Part shown: one piece after another, positions 7,014-15,271 of the stretch
How positions within the stretch are numbered: position 1 is the stretch's first letter
How the letters are laid out: each line of letters begins with the position of its first letter
DNA from: Salinispora cortesiana
Lineage (GTDB): Bacteria > Actinomycetota > Actinomycetes > Mycobacteriales > Micromonosporaceae
Length of the DNA: 33,266 bases
Direction: 5' to 3'
Assembly (NCBI RefSeq): GCF_000484695.1
Contig: NZ_AXVR01000049.1
Location: 1-33,266, forward strand
The notes under the pieces: generated by a model
The model's input: only the letters and a program-made list of their open reading frames with translations
Told to the model about the DNA's origin: nothing
Databases searched by the model: none
Made by a program: the position numbers and the translations under genes

Positions 7014-8561
7014 ATGGCGCGATCCGCAAAAGCTTCTGCTGCACTCACAGACGAACTACGAGCGATCATCGGCAACCGGGACGTACACCAGGCGCAGGCC
7101 GCGATTGCGGAGTTCGTTGCCCGGCACCGCCTAACCCGAAGCGACATCGATGCACTGGTGGTGGCGCTGGCCCCGCCCAACGCCAGCAGCGACCTCACGC
7201 AGCCTCCGGACGCCACCCCGGCACCCGAAGCCCGGGCCACCACCGCCACCGGGACAAACACCGGGACGGACACAAGCAGTACGGAGCTCGAACGCGACGA
7301 TGACACCCCGGACAGTGACGTCGGATGGATGTTCGATGACGATCCTGCACCTCCCGTCTTCCTTCCCGCGGATGATGTCGTTGGCCAGGCGTTCGAGGAC
7401 CTTCTCGGCGACTGGACTCGGACGGGGGGAAGGCTCACCAGTGCAGACGTCGCACTGCTGGCAACCCGGCGAAGCCTCACCGCAGCACAAACCGGAGAGC
7501 TACTCGGTCTCTTGGCAGACACCGGTGTTGACCTCCTCGCCTCAGCCGGCACGGGACCGGTCAGGTCCGCCGCAAAGGGCTACGAACTACCCGACGACAC
7601 GGTTCGCCAGTATCTCCGGGAGATTGGCCGATACGCACTGATCAACGCCGACCGCGAGGTGGAGCTCTGGTCGTTGATGAGGCAGGGCGCAGCGGCACAG
7701 GCCGCACTCGACGCCGGCGGGACGGACCTGTCAGCAGCGGACCGCCGGTCACTGCGAGACCGCGCAACCGAGGGGCAGCGCGCCCACACGGCGTTGGTGT
7801 GCGCGAATCTGCGACTCGTGGTGTCGATCGCCAAGGCCCGGCAATACCGCCAGACCGGCGTCGCGTTCGCCGACCGCATCCAGGACGGCAACACAGGCCT
7901 CATCCACGCCGCCCATCTGTTCGACGGCTCCAAGGGCTACAAGTTCTCCACCTACGCGACGTGGTGGATCAAGCAGAGCATCGAACGGGGCATCGGCAAC
8001 CACGGCCGGACCATCCGCATACCCATGCATGTCCACGATCAGGTCCAGAAGATCCGGAGGACAGCCCGGAAGTGTGCGGACCGGCTGGGCCGAGAGCCGA
8101 CGCTCGACGAACTGGCCGACGCTACCGGCATGGAGCCGGGCAAGGTGCAGGCGATGCTGGAGCTCGGCCAACCGGTGCTCAGCATCGACCTGCTCCTCAG
8201 CGCAGATGGTGACCTTCGCCTCTCGGACGTCCTCATCCACGACGAGGAGCGCGATGGGCGCACCGACCCGGCGGTGATCATCGAACACGCGACACTGCGC
8301 GGCGAGATCGATCGCATTCTCCGCACCGTGCTCCCCGACCGAGCCGCCAACGTGATCCGCCGCAGGTTCGGACTGGACACCGGTGCAGAAGAAACCCTGG
8401 ACGACATCGCTGCGGACTACGGCATCAGCCGCGAACGCATCCGCCAAATCCAGGAAAAAGCCATGAGCAAGCTTCGGCAGTCTATGGAGACGGCGGCGCT
8501 GCGCCCGTACGTAACCAACGAACCGGGGCATGGCACGTCAACGAGGAGGAAGACTCGATGA
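7014..8561 (+). CDS. Sigma-70 family sigma factor (primary/group 2-like), first gene of a DISARM-like operon
   Basis: A 515-residue sigma factor with all core regions: region 1.2 (DDTVRQYLREIGRYALI, about 192-208), region 2 (ANLRLVVSIAKARQYRQTG, about 263-281), 2.3-2.4 (YKFSTYATWWIKQSIERG, about 308-326), region 3 (GREPTLDELADATGMEPGKV) and region 4 with the -35-binding helix (IAADYGISRERIRQIQEKAM, about 465-484). The N-terminal 190 residues are unusual: a helical segment at 1-55, an acidic Pro/Thr-rich linker, and a second segment ending LLGLLADTGVDLLAS that recalls region 1.1 of RpoD. It is larger than ordinary HrdB-like group 2 factors in that part. Its stop overlaps the helicase start (ATGA), so it is made together with DrmA. 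It could turn on the operon or redirect polymerase during attack; both are inference. Confidence 0.9.
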   Translation: MARSAKASAALTDELRAIIGNRDVHQAQAAIAEFVARHRLTRSDIDALVVALAPPNASSDLTQPPDATPAPEARATTATGTNTGTDTSSTELERDDDTPDSDVGWMFDDDPAPPVFLPADDVVGQAFEDLLGDWTRTGGRLTSADVALLATRRSLTAAQTGELLGLLADTGVDLLASAGTGPVRSAAKGYELPDDTVRQYLREIGRYALINADREVELWSLMRQGAAAQAALDAGGTDLSAADRRSLRDRATEGQRAHTALVCANLRLVVSIAKARQYRQTGVAFADRIQDGNTGLIHAAHLFDGSKGYKFSTYATWWIKQSIERGIGNHGRTIRIPMHVHDQVQKIRRTARKCADRLGREPTLDELADATGMEPGKVQAMLELGQPVLSIDLLLSADGDLRLSDVLIHDEERDGRTDPAVIIEHATLRGEIDRILRTVLPDRAANVIRRRFGLDTGAEETLDDIAADYGISRERIRQIQEKAMSKLRQSMETAALRPYVTNEPGHGTSTRRKTR

Positions 8562-11500
8562 GCGGCGAGGCGGTGCAGCCGCTTGAGGAGGCGTGCGACG
8601 CCTTCGTCTCCTGGCTCGATCGCCGGGTGGTCGCGGCGGGCCGCGGCGACGGCCTGGATCGGCTGGACGTGGCGCCGGCGGAGACCTTTTGGCTGGGGCG
8701 ACTCACGTGCGAGGACGAGGTGCGTAAGGGCACCGGCGACAGCCGGGCTGAACGGCTGGACCCGTGCGCGATCGGCATCCGGTGCCGTCCCGCCGAGGCA
8801 CCGCCGTGGTCGATGACAGTGACGGTGCGGGCCCGCGCCTGGCTCAAGGACCCCAAGGATGGTCCGGACCCAGATCGGCGCTGGTGGCGTACCGGTCCCG
8901 TCGAGGAGAAAGTCTCCGTCGTGGCCAGCGCCGACGGTGGAACCTTCGGCGCCGAGCAGCTGCGGGATGCCTTCGCCGCAGTGGGTGCGCCGGGCCTGAC
9001 GGCTGAAGTCCGGGTCGACGTGGAGGATTGGCACCAGGACACCGAACTGGTCGTACAGCTGGTCAACACCAGCCCGGAGAGGTCGCGGGAGCTGACCGAC
9101 CCGCACCTGTACGAAACGCAGCTGGAGGTCGCGGGTCTCACCACCACCCCGTTCCAGTTGGAGGCCCTGCCGGACAGTTTTCGCTACCACCGCGACGTGC
9201 CGGCGTACGGCATCAATGTCGGTGTCGAGGTGCCCGCACCCGGGGTGTTCCGCAGTTCGGACACCACCACGGTGCAGACCGTCCGCCCCGACTACTGGAA
9301 TAGCAGCCGGTCGGAGCCGACGTTGTCGTTCGAGCAGCTCGCCGCCGACCCGGTTCCGGAACTCACCGCGCTGGTCGATGCCCTCGAAGCGTACGACCAT
9401 GCCCACTGGTCTTCATCGGTGCTGGCCGCCCGGGAGACGGCTGAGGGCTGGACACCCGATATGCGGGCCGAGGCGGACAAGGCGGCCGCCGACGTGTTCG
9501 CCGAGCTCGACCGGCTTCGGACCGGGCTGAAGCTACTGGAGACCAATCGGGATGTCCGCCGAGCGTTCCAGCTGATGAACAAAGCGATCGGGTTGAGCAC
9601 GAAGGAGCGCGGCTACGACGCCTGGCGGCCGTTCCAGGTTGGCTTCCTGCTGTCTGCGATCCGCTTCCTCGCCGAACCCGCCGATGACGCGAAGTTCGTT
9701 GACACCGTCTGGTTCGCCACCGGCGGCGGCAAGACCGAGACCTATCTGGGGCTGTTGTTGACGACGGCCTTCTTCGATCGACTCACCGGCAAGCGTACCG
9801 GCGTGACGGCCTGGTCCCGGTTTCCACTCCGGCTGCTGAGCTTGCAACAGACACAGCGCTTCGCCGACGCGCTCGCCGGCGCGGAGCTGGTACGCCGGGA
9901 TGCGGTGGCGCGTCGGGTAGCCGATGTCAAAGGCGCCCCGTTCAGCCTCGGGTTCCTGGTCGGCCAGGCAGGTACGCCCAACAAGATCGTGCCAAGGCCG
10001 GAGGGCGACGAGATCGGTCCGGACAGCCCGGGCGTACCGGACAAGTATCGGGTGCTGCTGCACTGTCCGTTCTGCCGCGACGAGAACCTGCGGATGAAGT
10101 TCGACCGGCAACGCTGGAAGCTGGAACATCACTGCACCAACACGCGCTGCCCCTGGAGGCGCGGGGCGCTGCCGGTGTACATCGTTGACCAGGAGATCTT
10201 CCGCTTCCTCCCGACCGTGGTGGTGGGAACACTGGACAAGGCCGCAGCGATCGGCCTGCAGCAGGCGATGCGCGGTCTCGTCGGGCCGCCGCAGAAGATC
10301 TGCTCGCTCGACTGGCACGGCTTCACCTACGCGACCAGGTCGAAGACACCCAACGGCTGCCTGGTGCCCGACTGTCAGGGGACGCTCAAGCCGCTGCCGA
10401 TGCCGGCGGAACGATTCGCACCGTCGCTGCGACTGCAGGACGAGTTGCACCTGCTCCGCGACAGCCTCGGTGCCGTCAACTCGCACTACGAGAGCCTGCT
10501 CGACTACCTACAGCAGGAGCTGTCCGGCCGCCACGCCAAGATCGTCGCCAGCAGCGCGACGCTCATCGGGTACGACCGGCAGGTCGAGGCCCTCTACCGG
10601 CGCGAAGGCCGGGTCTTCCCGCAGCCGGGTCCCCGCTCCGGTGAGTCCTTCTGGACGGTGCGCAGGGCGGAGAAGCTGCGGCGCTTCGTGGCGGTCGCGC
10701 CGCGCGGGGTGACGCTGGAGCACGTCAGCGACCGGACCCTGGACGCGTTGCAGCACAGCGTACGCCGACTGGTGGACGAGCCGTCGGTCGTCTGCGCGGA
10801 GGCCGGTATCGATCCGAGGTATATCGACGAACTACTTAGCCGCTACGGTACGAACGTGGTGTACGGCTCCACCCTGTACGACATCGAGGCTGCCGGCCGA
10901 AGCCTCGGCAGCAACAGCACGGTCGATGGCATCAACGTCGAGCAGCTCACCGGGCAGACCGACTTCGACGAGGTGCGGGGCATCCTCGAGCGCCTGGAGA
11001 AGCCCGAGGAGGAGTTCGCGGATCGCATTCACGTGATCGCCGCCAGCTCGATGTTGTCGCACGGGGTGGACATCGACCGGCTCAACACGATGGTCATGCT
11101 GGGCCTGCCGTTGACGACGGCCGAGTTCATCCAGACCACCGCCCGGGTCGGTCGTCGGCATCCGGGCCTGGTGTACGTCCTGCACAAGATCGGCCGGGAA
11201 CGCGACGCCCAGACGTTCCGGCACTTCGACAAGTACGTTCGCCAGGGCGATCGGTTCGTCGACGCCATCCCGATCACGCGCCGCAGCCGGCGGGTCCTGG
11301 CCCTCACGCTCCCCGGGCTGGTTTCGGCGCGCACCCTGATGGTGCACGAGCCGGCCAGCAGGCAGCGATTGAGCAGCCCGGCGACGCTGCGCCAGTACGT
11401 TCGCGACGCGGAACTGACGCCCGACGTCGAGGCGGCGGCCGTGGCGGAGCTACTCGGTCTCGACGGGCCGGAGGATTCCCTGCACCGGCAGCAGATCGTT

Positions 11501-11632
11501 GAGTGGCTCCGCGATTGGTTCGCAGACCTTGAGGACCCCGGCACCACGGCACGCTTCATCAGCGAGATCGGCGACCCTTCCCCCATGCGGAGCCTTCGCG
11601 ATGTCGAGGCCCAAGCTCCGATTCACGACTGA
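8558..11632 (+). CDS. drmA: DrmA-like DISARM helicase
   Basis: A 1024-residue superfamily 2 helicase. The N-terminal 370 residues are DrmA-type without a catalytic motif. Walker A is FATGGGKTETYLGL (about 385-398), followed by the family-typical WSRFPLRLLSLQQTQRF. A zinc-type Cys cluster (CPFC and CTNTRCPW, about 506-533) separates it from the DExH box, here QDELHLL (about 626-632), and SSATLIGYD (motif III-like). The second lobe has SSMLSHGVDIDRLN and FIQTTARVGRRHPGLV (motifs V and VI with the arginine finger). In DISARM, DrmA with DrmB binds and translocates DNA and blocks phage. Its start overlaps the sigma stop by ATGA and drmB follows after 11 nt, a tight operon. I base the DrmA name on motif pattern, length and the DUF1998 partner. 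No methylase, DrmC or DrmD gene is present in the window. Confidence 0.85.
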   Translation: MSGEAVQPLEEACDAFVSWLDRRVVAAGRGDGLDRLDVAPAETFWLGRLTCEDEVRKGTGDSRAERLDPCAIGIRCRPAEAPPWSMTVTVRARAWLKDPKDGPDPDRRWWRTGPVEEKVSVVASADGGTFGAEQLRDAFAAVGAPGLTAEVRVDVEDWHQDTELVVQLVNTSPERSRELTDPHLYETQLEVAGLTTTPFQLEALPDSFRYHRDVPAYGINVGVEVPAPGVFRSSDTTTVQTVRPDYWNSSRSEPTLSFEQLAADPVPELTALVDALEAYDHAHWSSSVLAARETAEGWTPDMRAEADKAAADVFAELDRLRTGLKLLETNRDVRRAFQLMNKAIGLSTKERGYDAWRPFQVGFLLSAIRFLAEPADDAKFVDTVWFATGGGKTETYLGLLLTTAFFDRLTGKRTGVTAWSRFPLRLLSLQQTQRFADALAGAELVRRDAVARRVADVKGAPFSLGFLVGQAGTPNKIVPRPEGDEIGPDSPGVPDKYRVLLHCPFCRDENLRMKFDRQRWKLEHHCTNTRCPWRRGALPVYIVDQEIFRFLPTVVVGTLDKAAAIGLQQAMRGLVGPPQKICSLDWHGFTYATRSKTPNGCLVPDCQGTLKPLPMPAERFAPSLRLQDELHLLRDSLGAVNSHYESLLDYLQQELSGRHAKIVASSATLIGYDRQVEALYRREGRVFPQPGPRSGESFWTVRRAEKLRRFVAVAPRGVTLEHVSDRTLDALQHSVRRLVDEPSVVCAEAGIDPRYIDELLSRYGTNVVYGSTLYDIEAAGRSLGSNSTVDGINVEQLTGQTDFDEVRGILERLEKPEEEFADRIHVIAASSMLSHGVDIDRLNTMVMLGLPLTTAEFIQTTARVGRRHPGLVYVLHKIGRERDAQTFRHFDKYVRQGDRFVDAIPITRRSRRVLALTLPGLVSARTLMVHEPASRQRLSSPATLRQYVRDAELTPDVEAAAVAELLGLDGPEDSLHRQQIVEWLRDWFADLEDPGTTARFISEIGDPSPMRSLRDVEAQAPIHD

Positions 11633-11643
11633 GGGCGGAGGAC

Positions 11644-13284
11644 ATGACGAAACTGGGTTCCCGTAGCGGCAGCCAGATCCTGCGCACCTTCCTGCCGGCA
11701 CAGACGGTTGACCTGCGTGGCGCCATCTACCGGGTCAACGAATGGTCGACCCCAAACCCGATCGAGGTCGACTCCGACGTGGTGCGGTGGAGTCTGTTGA
11801 CCGAGATCGGCGCGTGGACCGCCAACGACACCGACGGCGGCATGGCCGGGGAGCTGCTACGCAAGGTACCGGTGGAGGTCGTCGAGCTGGATGAGCGCCG
11901 TGGCGTGACGGTCGAGAGTTATCCGCGAATATGGCTGTGTCGGGTCTGTAAGCGCATCGGCCGGTCCGCGGAGGCACGCTGCAAGTGCGGCAAACGGAGC
12001 TGGGGTCAGCTCCATTTCGTCGGCGTGCACGAGTGCGGAGCGATCACCGAACCCTGGATCCGGCGATGCCCGCAGCACGACGACGTACGGGTGGTGGTGC
12101 CGAGGAGCGCCAAGGCCGCGGATATTCGCTTCGTGTGCCCGGTCTGTGACACGCCGACGATGCAGGGGCTGGGCTTCCACAAGAAGTGCGGGTGCGGTGC
12201 CGGCACCGTGCGCTGGAACGTGCACAAGGCCCGCATGGTCTATGTGCCGCGGGGCATGGTCCTGATCAACCCGGCTCGGCCCGAGCATCGCGAGAACCTC
12301 AACCGCGCCGGCGGTACGCGCAGGGCCCTGATCTGGGTGGTCGAGGGTTTGCAGGTGGTCCCGCCCACCGCGCAGGCTGGCCAGTTGGCCGGGGTGGATG
12401 ACCACCCGGTCGACCGGCTTCCCCCGACCCGACGTGCGGTGGTCGAGCGGGAGGCCGTCGACATCGCGATGGCCCTGGCCGAGAGTCGCACACCGACGAC
12501 GGCGTTGCGCCTGCCGACCCCCGACGACCCACTCGAGAAACGCTACCGGGAGAAGTACCCGCCGGCCCTGCGGCGGGCCGGCATCGACGGGCTCGACCTC
12601 GTCGACAGGTTCCCGATCCTGAACGCCATGTACGGCTACACGCGGGGCGAGGACGATCCGTCGAAGTGTCGGCTGGTGCCGTTCCGGCGCAAGTGGGGCG
12701 GCTACCGGCTCTACGGCAACCTCGCCGAGACCGAGGCGTTCCTGGTCCGGCTCGACCCGATCCGGGTCGCAACGTGGCTGGCCGGTCGCGGTCGCCGGCT
12801 GCCGGGGTGGACGCCGGACTGCACCGACCCGGTCATGGCCCGAGTCGCCATCCTCGAGTCAGCCCTGGTTCCCGACAAGCGCGACGATCCGCGGGTGGAG
12901 TCGACCGGAGCCGACGTGCTGAAGCTGATTCACACCTACGCCCACCGGCTCATCCGACAGACCGCCGTCTTCTCCGGCATCGAACGTGACGCGCTCAGCG
13001 AGTATCTTGTGCCCCATCATCTCGGCTTCTTCCTGTACCCGGCCACCCGGAGCGATTTCGTACTCGGCGGCATGCAGGCGGTCTTCGAGTCGAACCTCGA
13101 CGACCTGTTGACCGCGTTCGTTGCCGCGGAGCACCGTTGCCCACTGGACCCGGGGTGCGGGATCGGCAGTGGCGCTTGTGCGGCCTGCACGCACCTGGGT
13201 GAGCCGTCGTGCCGATTTTTCAATCTCTTCCTGGACCGTGGCGTGTTGTTCGGGCAGAGCGGCTACCTGCGGAGCTGGCCCTGA
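11644..13284 (+). CDS. drmB: DrmB-like DUF1998 protein
   Basis: A 546-residue partner of the DrmA-like helicase. The N-terminus has the RSGSQILRTFLPAQTVDLRG stretch resembling the opening of DrmB proteins. A Cys-rich zinc region spans about 98-185 (CRVCKR, CKCG, ECGAITEPW, CPVC, CGCG). The DUF1998 domain lies at the C-terminus: HTYAHRLIRQTAVFSGIERD (about 430-449), YLVPHHLGFFLYP, and a final Cys cluster CPLDPGCGIGSGACAAC. In DISARM, DrmB forms a complex with DrmA and is required for anti-phage action. The ATG at 11644 follows AGGG by 8 nt. Distinguishing DrmB from other DUF1998 partners (for example Druantia or Dpd helicase partners) rests mainly on size, order and the N-terminus. Confidence 0.82.
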   Translation: MTKLGSRSGSQILRTFLPAQTVDLRGAIYRVNEWSTPNPIEVDSDVVRWSLLTEIGAWTANDTDGGMAGELLRKVPVEVVELDERRGVTVESYPRIWLCRVCKRIGRSAEARCKCGKRSWGQLHFVGVHECGAITEPWIRRCPQHDDVRVVVPRSAKAADIRFVCPVCDTPTMQGLGFHKKCGCGAGTVRWNVHKARMVYVPRGMVLINPARPEHRENLNRAGGTRRALIWVVEGLQVVPPTAQAGQLAGVDDHPVDRLPPTRRAVVEREAVDIAMALAESRTPTTALRLPTPDDPLEKRYREKYPPALRRAGIDGLDLVDRFPILNAMYGYTRGEDDPSKCRLVPFRRKWGGYRLYGNLAETEAFLVRLDPIRVATWLAGRGRRLPGWTPDCTDPVMARVAILESALVPDKRDDPRVESTGADVLKLIHTYAHRLIRQTAVFSGIERDALSEYLVPHHLGFFLYPATRSDFVLGGMQAVFESNLDDLLTAFVAAEHRCPLDPGCGIGSGACAACTHLGEPSCRFFNLFLDRGVLFGQSGYLRSWP

Positions 13285-13404
13285 TCCGCAGGCGGACCCG
13301 CTGTATGTCGCTGGCGTAGGCACAACACGTTGGACGAGCGCGTTCCCATCGGAGACACCGGTCCGGCGGTGGCAAACCACCTTGCACCGGTGCTGGGTGG
13401 TGGG

Positions 13405-13459
13405 CCATAGTCGTCGCATGATCTCGCACTGGAAGGGCGGCGACGCCCCGGCGCGTTGA
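13405..13459 (+). promoter_or_regulatory. Possible leaderless promoter and 13-codon mini-ORF before the DUF6745-like gene
   Basis: CATAGT (13405-13410) is a fair -10 hexamer placed 7 nt before ATG at 13418, the geometry of a leaderless transcript. That ATG opens MISHWKGGDAPAR and a TGA that overlaps the TTG at 13456 (TTGA), the likely start of the next gene. If used, the short frame would couple translation into the DUF6745-like gene. No clear -35 is visible. The rest of the 171-nt gap after drmB holds nothing I recognise. Confidence 0.35.
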
Positions 13460-14325
13460 GCGCCCCCGCGCGGCACGACGGCGCCGCGAATCCTCAACAG
13501 ACCGCTCGCCACAGCTCTCCCCACGAACTGTGGCAGCAGGCCAGCTCGATCCGTCAGGAATGGCTAGAACACGCTCTGTCCACCCAGCTGGCCGAGAGGT
13601 CGACCGCTGAGCGCTGCCTCGCTGATATCTACGCCCGGACGTCCCGGCCGCGACCCCGCTTCGAGTGGGTCGACTCCCCGAATCAGGCTCGGCCTCGGAC
13701 CGCCGGCTGGCCCACCCTCGACCAACTCTTCGAACGCGTCCGGGATCCCCGGCCACGCGAGACACCGTCGGTGGCAAGCGATATTGCCATGATCACCTCC
13801 CAGCTACGCGGCGCACTGAGCGCAGGCGTCACGCACACCGACCCCGAGCTGTCACCCCTGCGGAGAAGCAAGACCACACAACCATGGCCCGAGCTGGCGC
13901 CGCACCAGGCGCTCAACAACGGCGTTCCACTCGCCGTAGTGCTGCACCAGGGCGTGCGAACGGCGCTGCACCGCAGCCTCGCGCACGGCTACTACCTACC
14001 CGTGCGAGCCGCTCTCGCAGCCGACGGCCCAATGCCGGCGTGCTGGTACGGGCAGCAGGAGGCGTGCTGGATCGCCTACTACGACGTGCTGCGCCGGCTC
14101 AATCTTGCCCGGTACGGGCCGGAGGCGACCGAACACCTCGACATCTGGGCCGGTCTAGCTCGCTCCTGCGGCTGGTGGTGGCCGGGCGAGACCGTCTGTG
14201 TCGTGGCCGACCGACCCCAGTCGGTGCGAACTGAGCCAGTCTTCGGGACAGTGCACGACCAAGTCCGACTGCAACCCGAGGGCCTTCGACACCGCGACGG
14301 CTGGCAACCACTACTGACCAGGTGA
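13456..14325 (+). CDS. DUF6745-like protein of unknown function
   Basis: Up to 289 residues. The C-terminal part carries the pattern I associate with DUF6745: WYGQQEACWIAYYDVLRRL (about 196-214), SCGWWWPGETVCVVADRPQ (about 236-254) and a closing GLRHRDGW. The N-terminal half (WLEHALSTQLAERSTAERCL, FEWVDSPNQA) is also typical. No catalytic residues are known. The start is unsettled: TTG at 13456 is the only near-upstream start in frame before a TAG at 13408. It sits 171 nt behind drmB in the same direction and ends at a good hairpin, so it may share the operon or have its own promoter at 13405. Whether it belongs to the defence system is unknown. Confidence 0.6.
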   Translation: MSAPARHDGAANPQQTARHSSPHELWQQASSIRQEWLEHALSTQLAERSTAERCLADIYARTSRPRPRFEWVDSPNQARPRTAGWPTLDQLFERVRDPRPRETPSVASDIAMITSQLRGALSAGVTHTDPELSPLRRSKTTQPWPELAPHQALNNGVPLAVVLHQGVRTALHRSLAHGYYLPVRAALAADGPMPACWYGQQEACWIAYYDVLRRLNLARYGPEATEHLDIWAGLARSCGWWWPGETVCVVADRPQSVRTEPVFGTVHDQVRLQPEGLRHRDGWQPLLTR

Positions 14326-14329
14326 ACCA

Positions 14330-14379
14330 GGGCGACTATCGGCGGGGACGGACAACCCGGTCCGGGCCGGTAGTCGCCC
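14330..14379 (+). terminator. Hairpin terminating the DrmAB/DUF6745 block
   Basis: GGGCGACTATCGGC (14330-14343) pairs with GCCGGTAGTCGCCC (14366-14379) with a single mismatch over 14 bp. It begins 5 nt past the DUF6745-like stop. No T tract follows. A stem this long in this place is best read as the end of the transcript. Confidence 0.65.
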
Positions 14380-14518
14380 CACACCCGGCGGACCTCGAAA
14401 CAGCCGCGCGCCGGCAGGAGCCAGCTAGAACACGGCTCATCAACGGAGACAGGGTTCGAACTCACCCACACCACCCCTGCCCGCGGCCGCTTGCGAAAGC
14501 ACAGACCGCTCGCCGCCC

Positions 14519-14860
14519 CTATGCCGTGTCGGGCCGGAGCGGAGGTCCACTACAGACGTGGAAGTGCAGATGTTTGGAGTCCTGATACCGACCGAGGTTG
14601 GTCAGCACCCGGCAAGCACCCTGCTCCCGCTCAACCCCGCCGGCGACCTGGCGGACCACCTCGAGAACGCGTTGCAAGAGATCCACACTGGCATCGCCGA
14701 GGTCAACCAGAGACGGCACGTGCCGCTTCGGCACCACGACGATGTGCACCGGCCAGAAGGGCTTGGTGTGTTCGAAGGCAAGAACCTCCTCAGTCTCTGC
14801 CACCACGGCCACTTTCGTTTGGCCACTGAGCGCCTCGTCGCAGTAGAAATCCTCGGTCAT
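14519..14860 (-). CDS. HIT-family nucleotide hydrolase
   Basis: A 113-residue histidine-triad protein with the catalytic block HLHFHV (about 101-106) and the upstream PFWPVHIVVVPKRHVPSL strand-helix that holds the nucleotide. HIT proteins cleave AMP from phosphoramidates, adenylates or dinucleotides. ATG at 14860 is chosen because GAGGAAG lies 8 nt upstream; a GTG at 14869 would overlap that site. The gene faces the DUF6745-like gene and stands alone. It ends soon after the triad, so it is a compact single-domain member; the conserved C-terminal tail of HinT-like proteins is short here. Confidence 0.85.
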   Translation of the reverse strand: MTEDFYCDEALSGQTKVAVVAETEEVLAFEHTKPFWPVHIVVVPKRHVPSLVDLGDASVDLLQRVLEVVRQVAGGVEREQGACRVLTNLGRYQDSKHLHFHVCSGPPLRPDTA

Positions 14861-15220
14861 CGCACACACTTCCTCACGGAGCCAGGTTCACGACTCATTT
14901 CTGATCTTCAAAGGCAGTGACCGTAGCACCCGGATCGACCACGATGTGAGCCGTGACGAAGCCGGCCGCGGACAAAGGCCACCCGCGGCAAGCGTGGGCG
15001 AACCGCAATAGGCGAGTCGTGCTTCACCCCGGTCCCGCATCGACCCGTGCGACTCTCCGTCGGGGACGCAGCCAGCCCGGCGACTCAGGCCTGCGTCCCG
15101 AAAGCCAGTCGGATCACCCCGGCCGCCGCCACGGCGGACCGGCCACTCAGCTGCTTCTCGAGGGCTCTTGCTCGTGGGGCACCACGCCGCCGGCAGCGAA
15201 GAAGATCGCTGCGTGGGCAG
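14861..15220. other. Intergenic region, no gene recognised
   Basis: This 360-nt gap lies between the divergent side of the HIT gene and the terminator of the ValRS gene. The part near 14880-14930 is less GC-rich and contains TACGGT on the minus strand (14921-14926), a possible -10 for the HIT gene without a convincing -35. Open frames on both strands here are Arg/Pro/Ser-rich and resemble no family. Confidence 0.4.
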
Positions 15221-15266
15221 GGACAGGCCCCTGGTCACTGCAATTGCGTCGACTAGGGGCCTGTCC
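15221..15266 (-). terminator. Strong hairpin after the ValRS gene
   Basis: GGACAGGCCCCT (15221-15232) pairs perfectly with AGGGGCCTGTCC (15255-15266) around a 22-nt loop, starting 5 nt past the ValRS stop. The plus-strand side is followed by TTTCG. It should end ValRS transcription and could also act on plus-strand readthrough. Confidence 0.75.
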
Positions 15267-15271
15267 TTTCG

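Noticed and set aside
8558..13284. Complete class 1 or class 2 DISARM
   Set aside because: No adenine or cytosine methylase, DrmC or DrmD gene lies in the window; only the DrmA-DrmB core can be supported.
14440..14470. TTCGAAC segment that looks like a tRNA T-arm or integration site
   Set aside because: The flanking bases do not form a 5-bp T-stem on either strand and no acceptor or anticodon arm follows.
14888..15238. 116-codon minus-strand frame between the HIT and ValRS genes
   Set aside because: No ribosome binding site, biased composition and no family resemblance.
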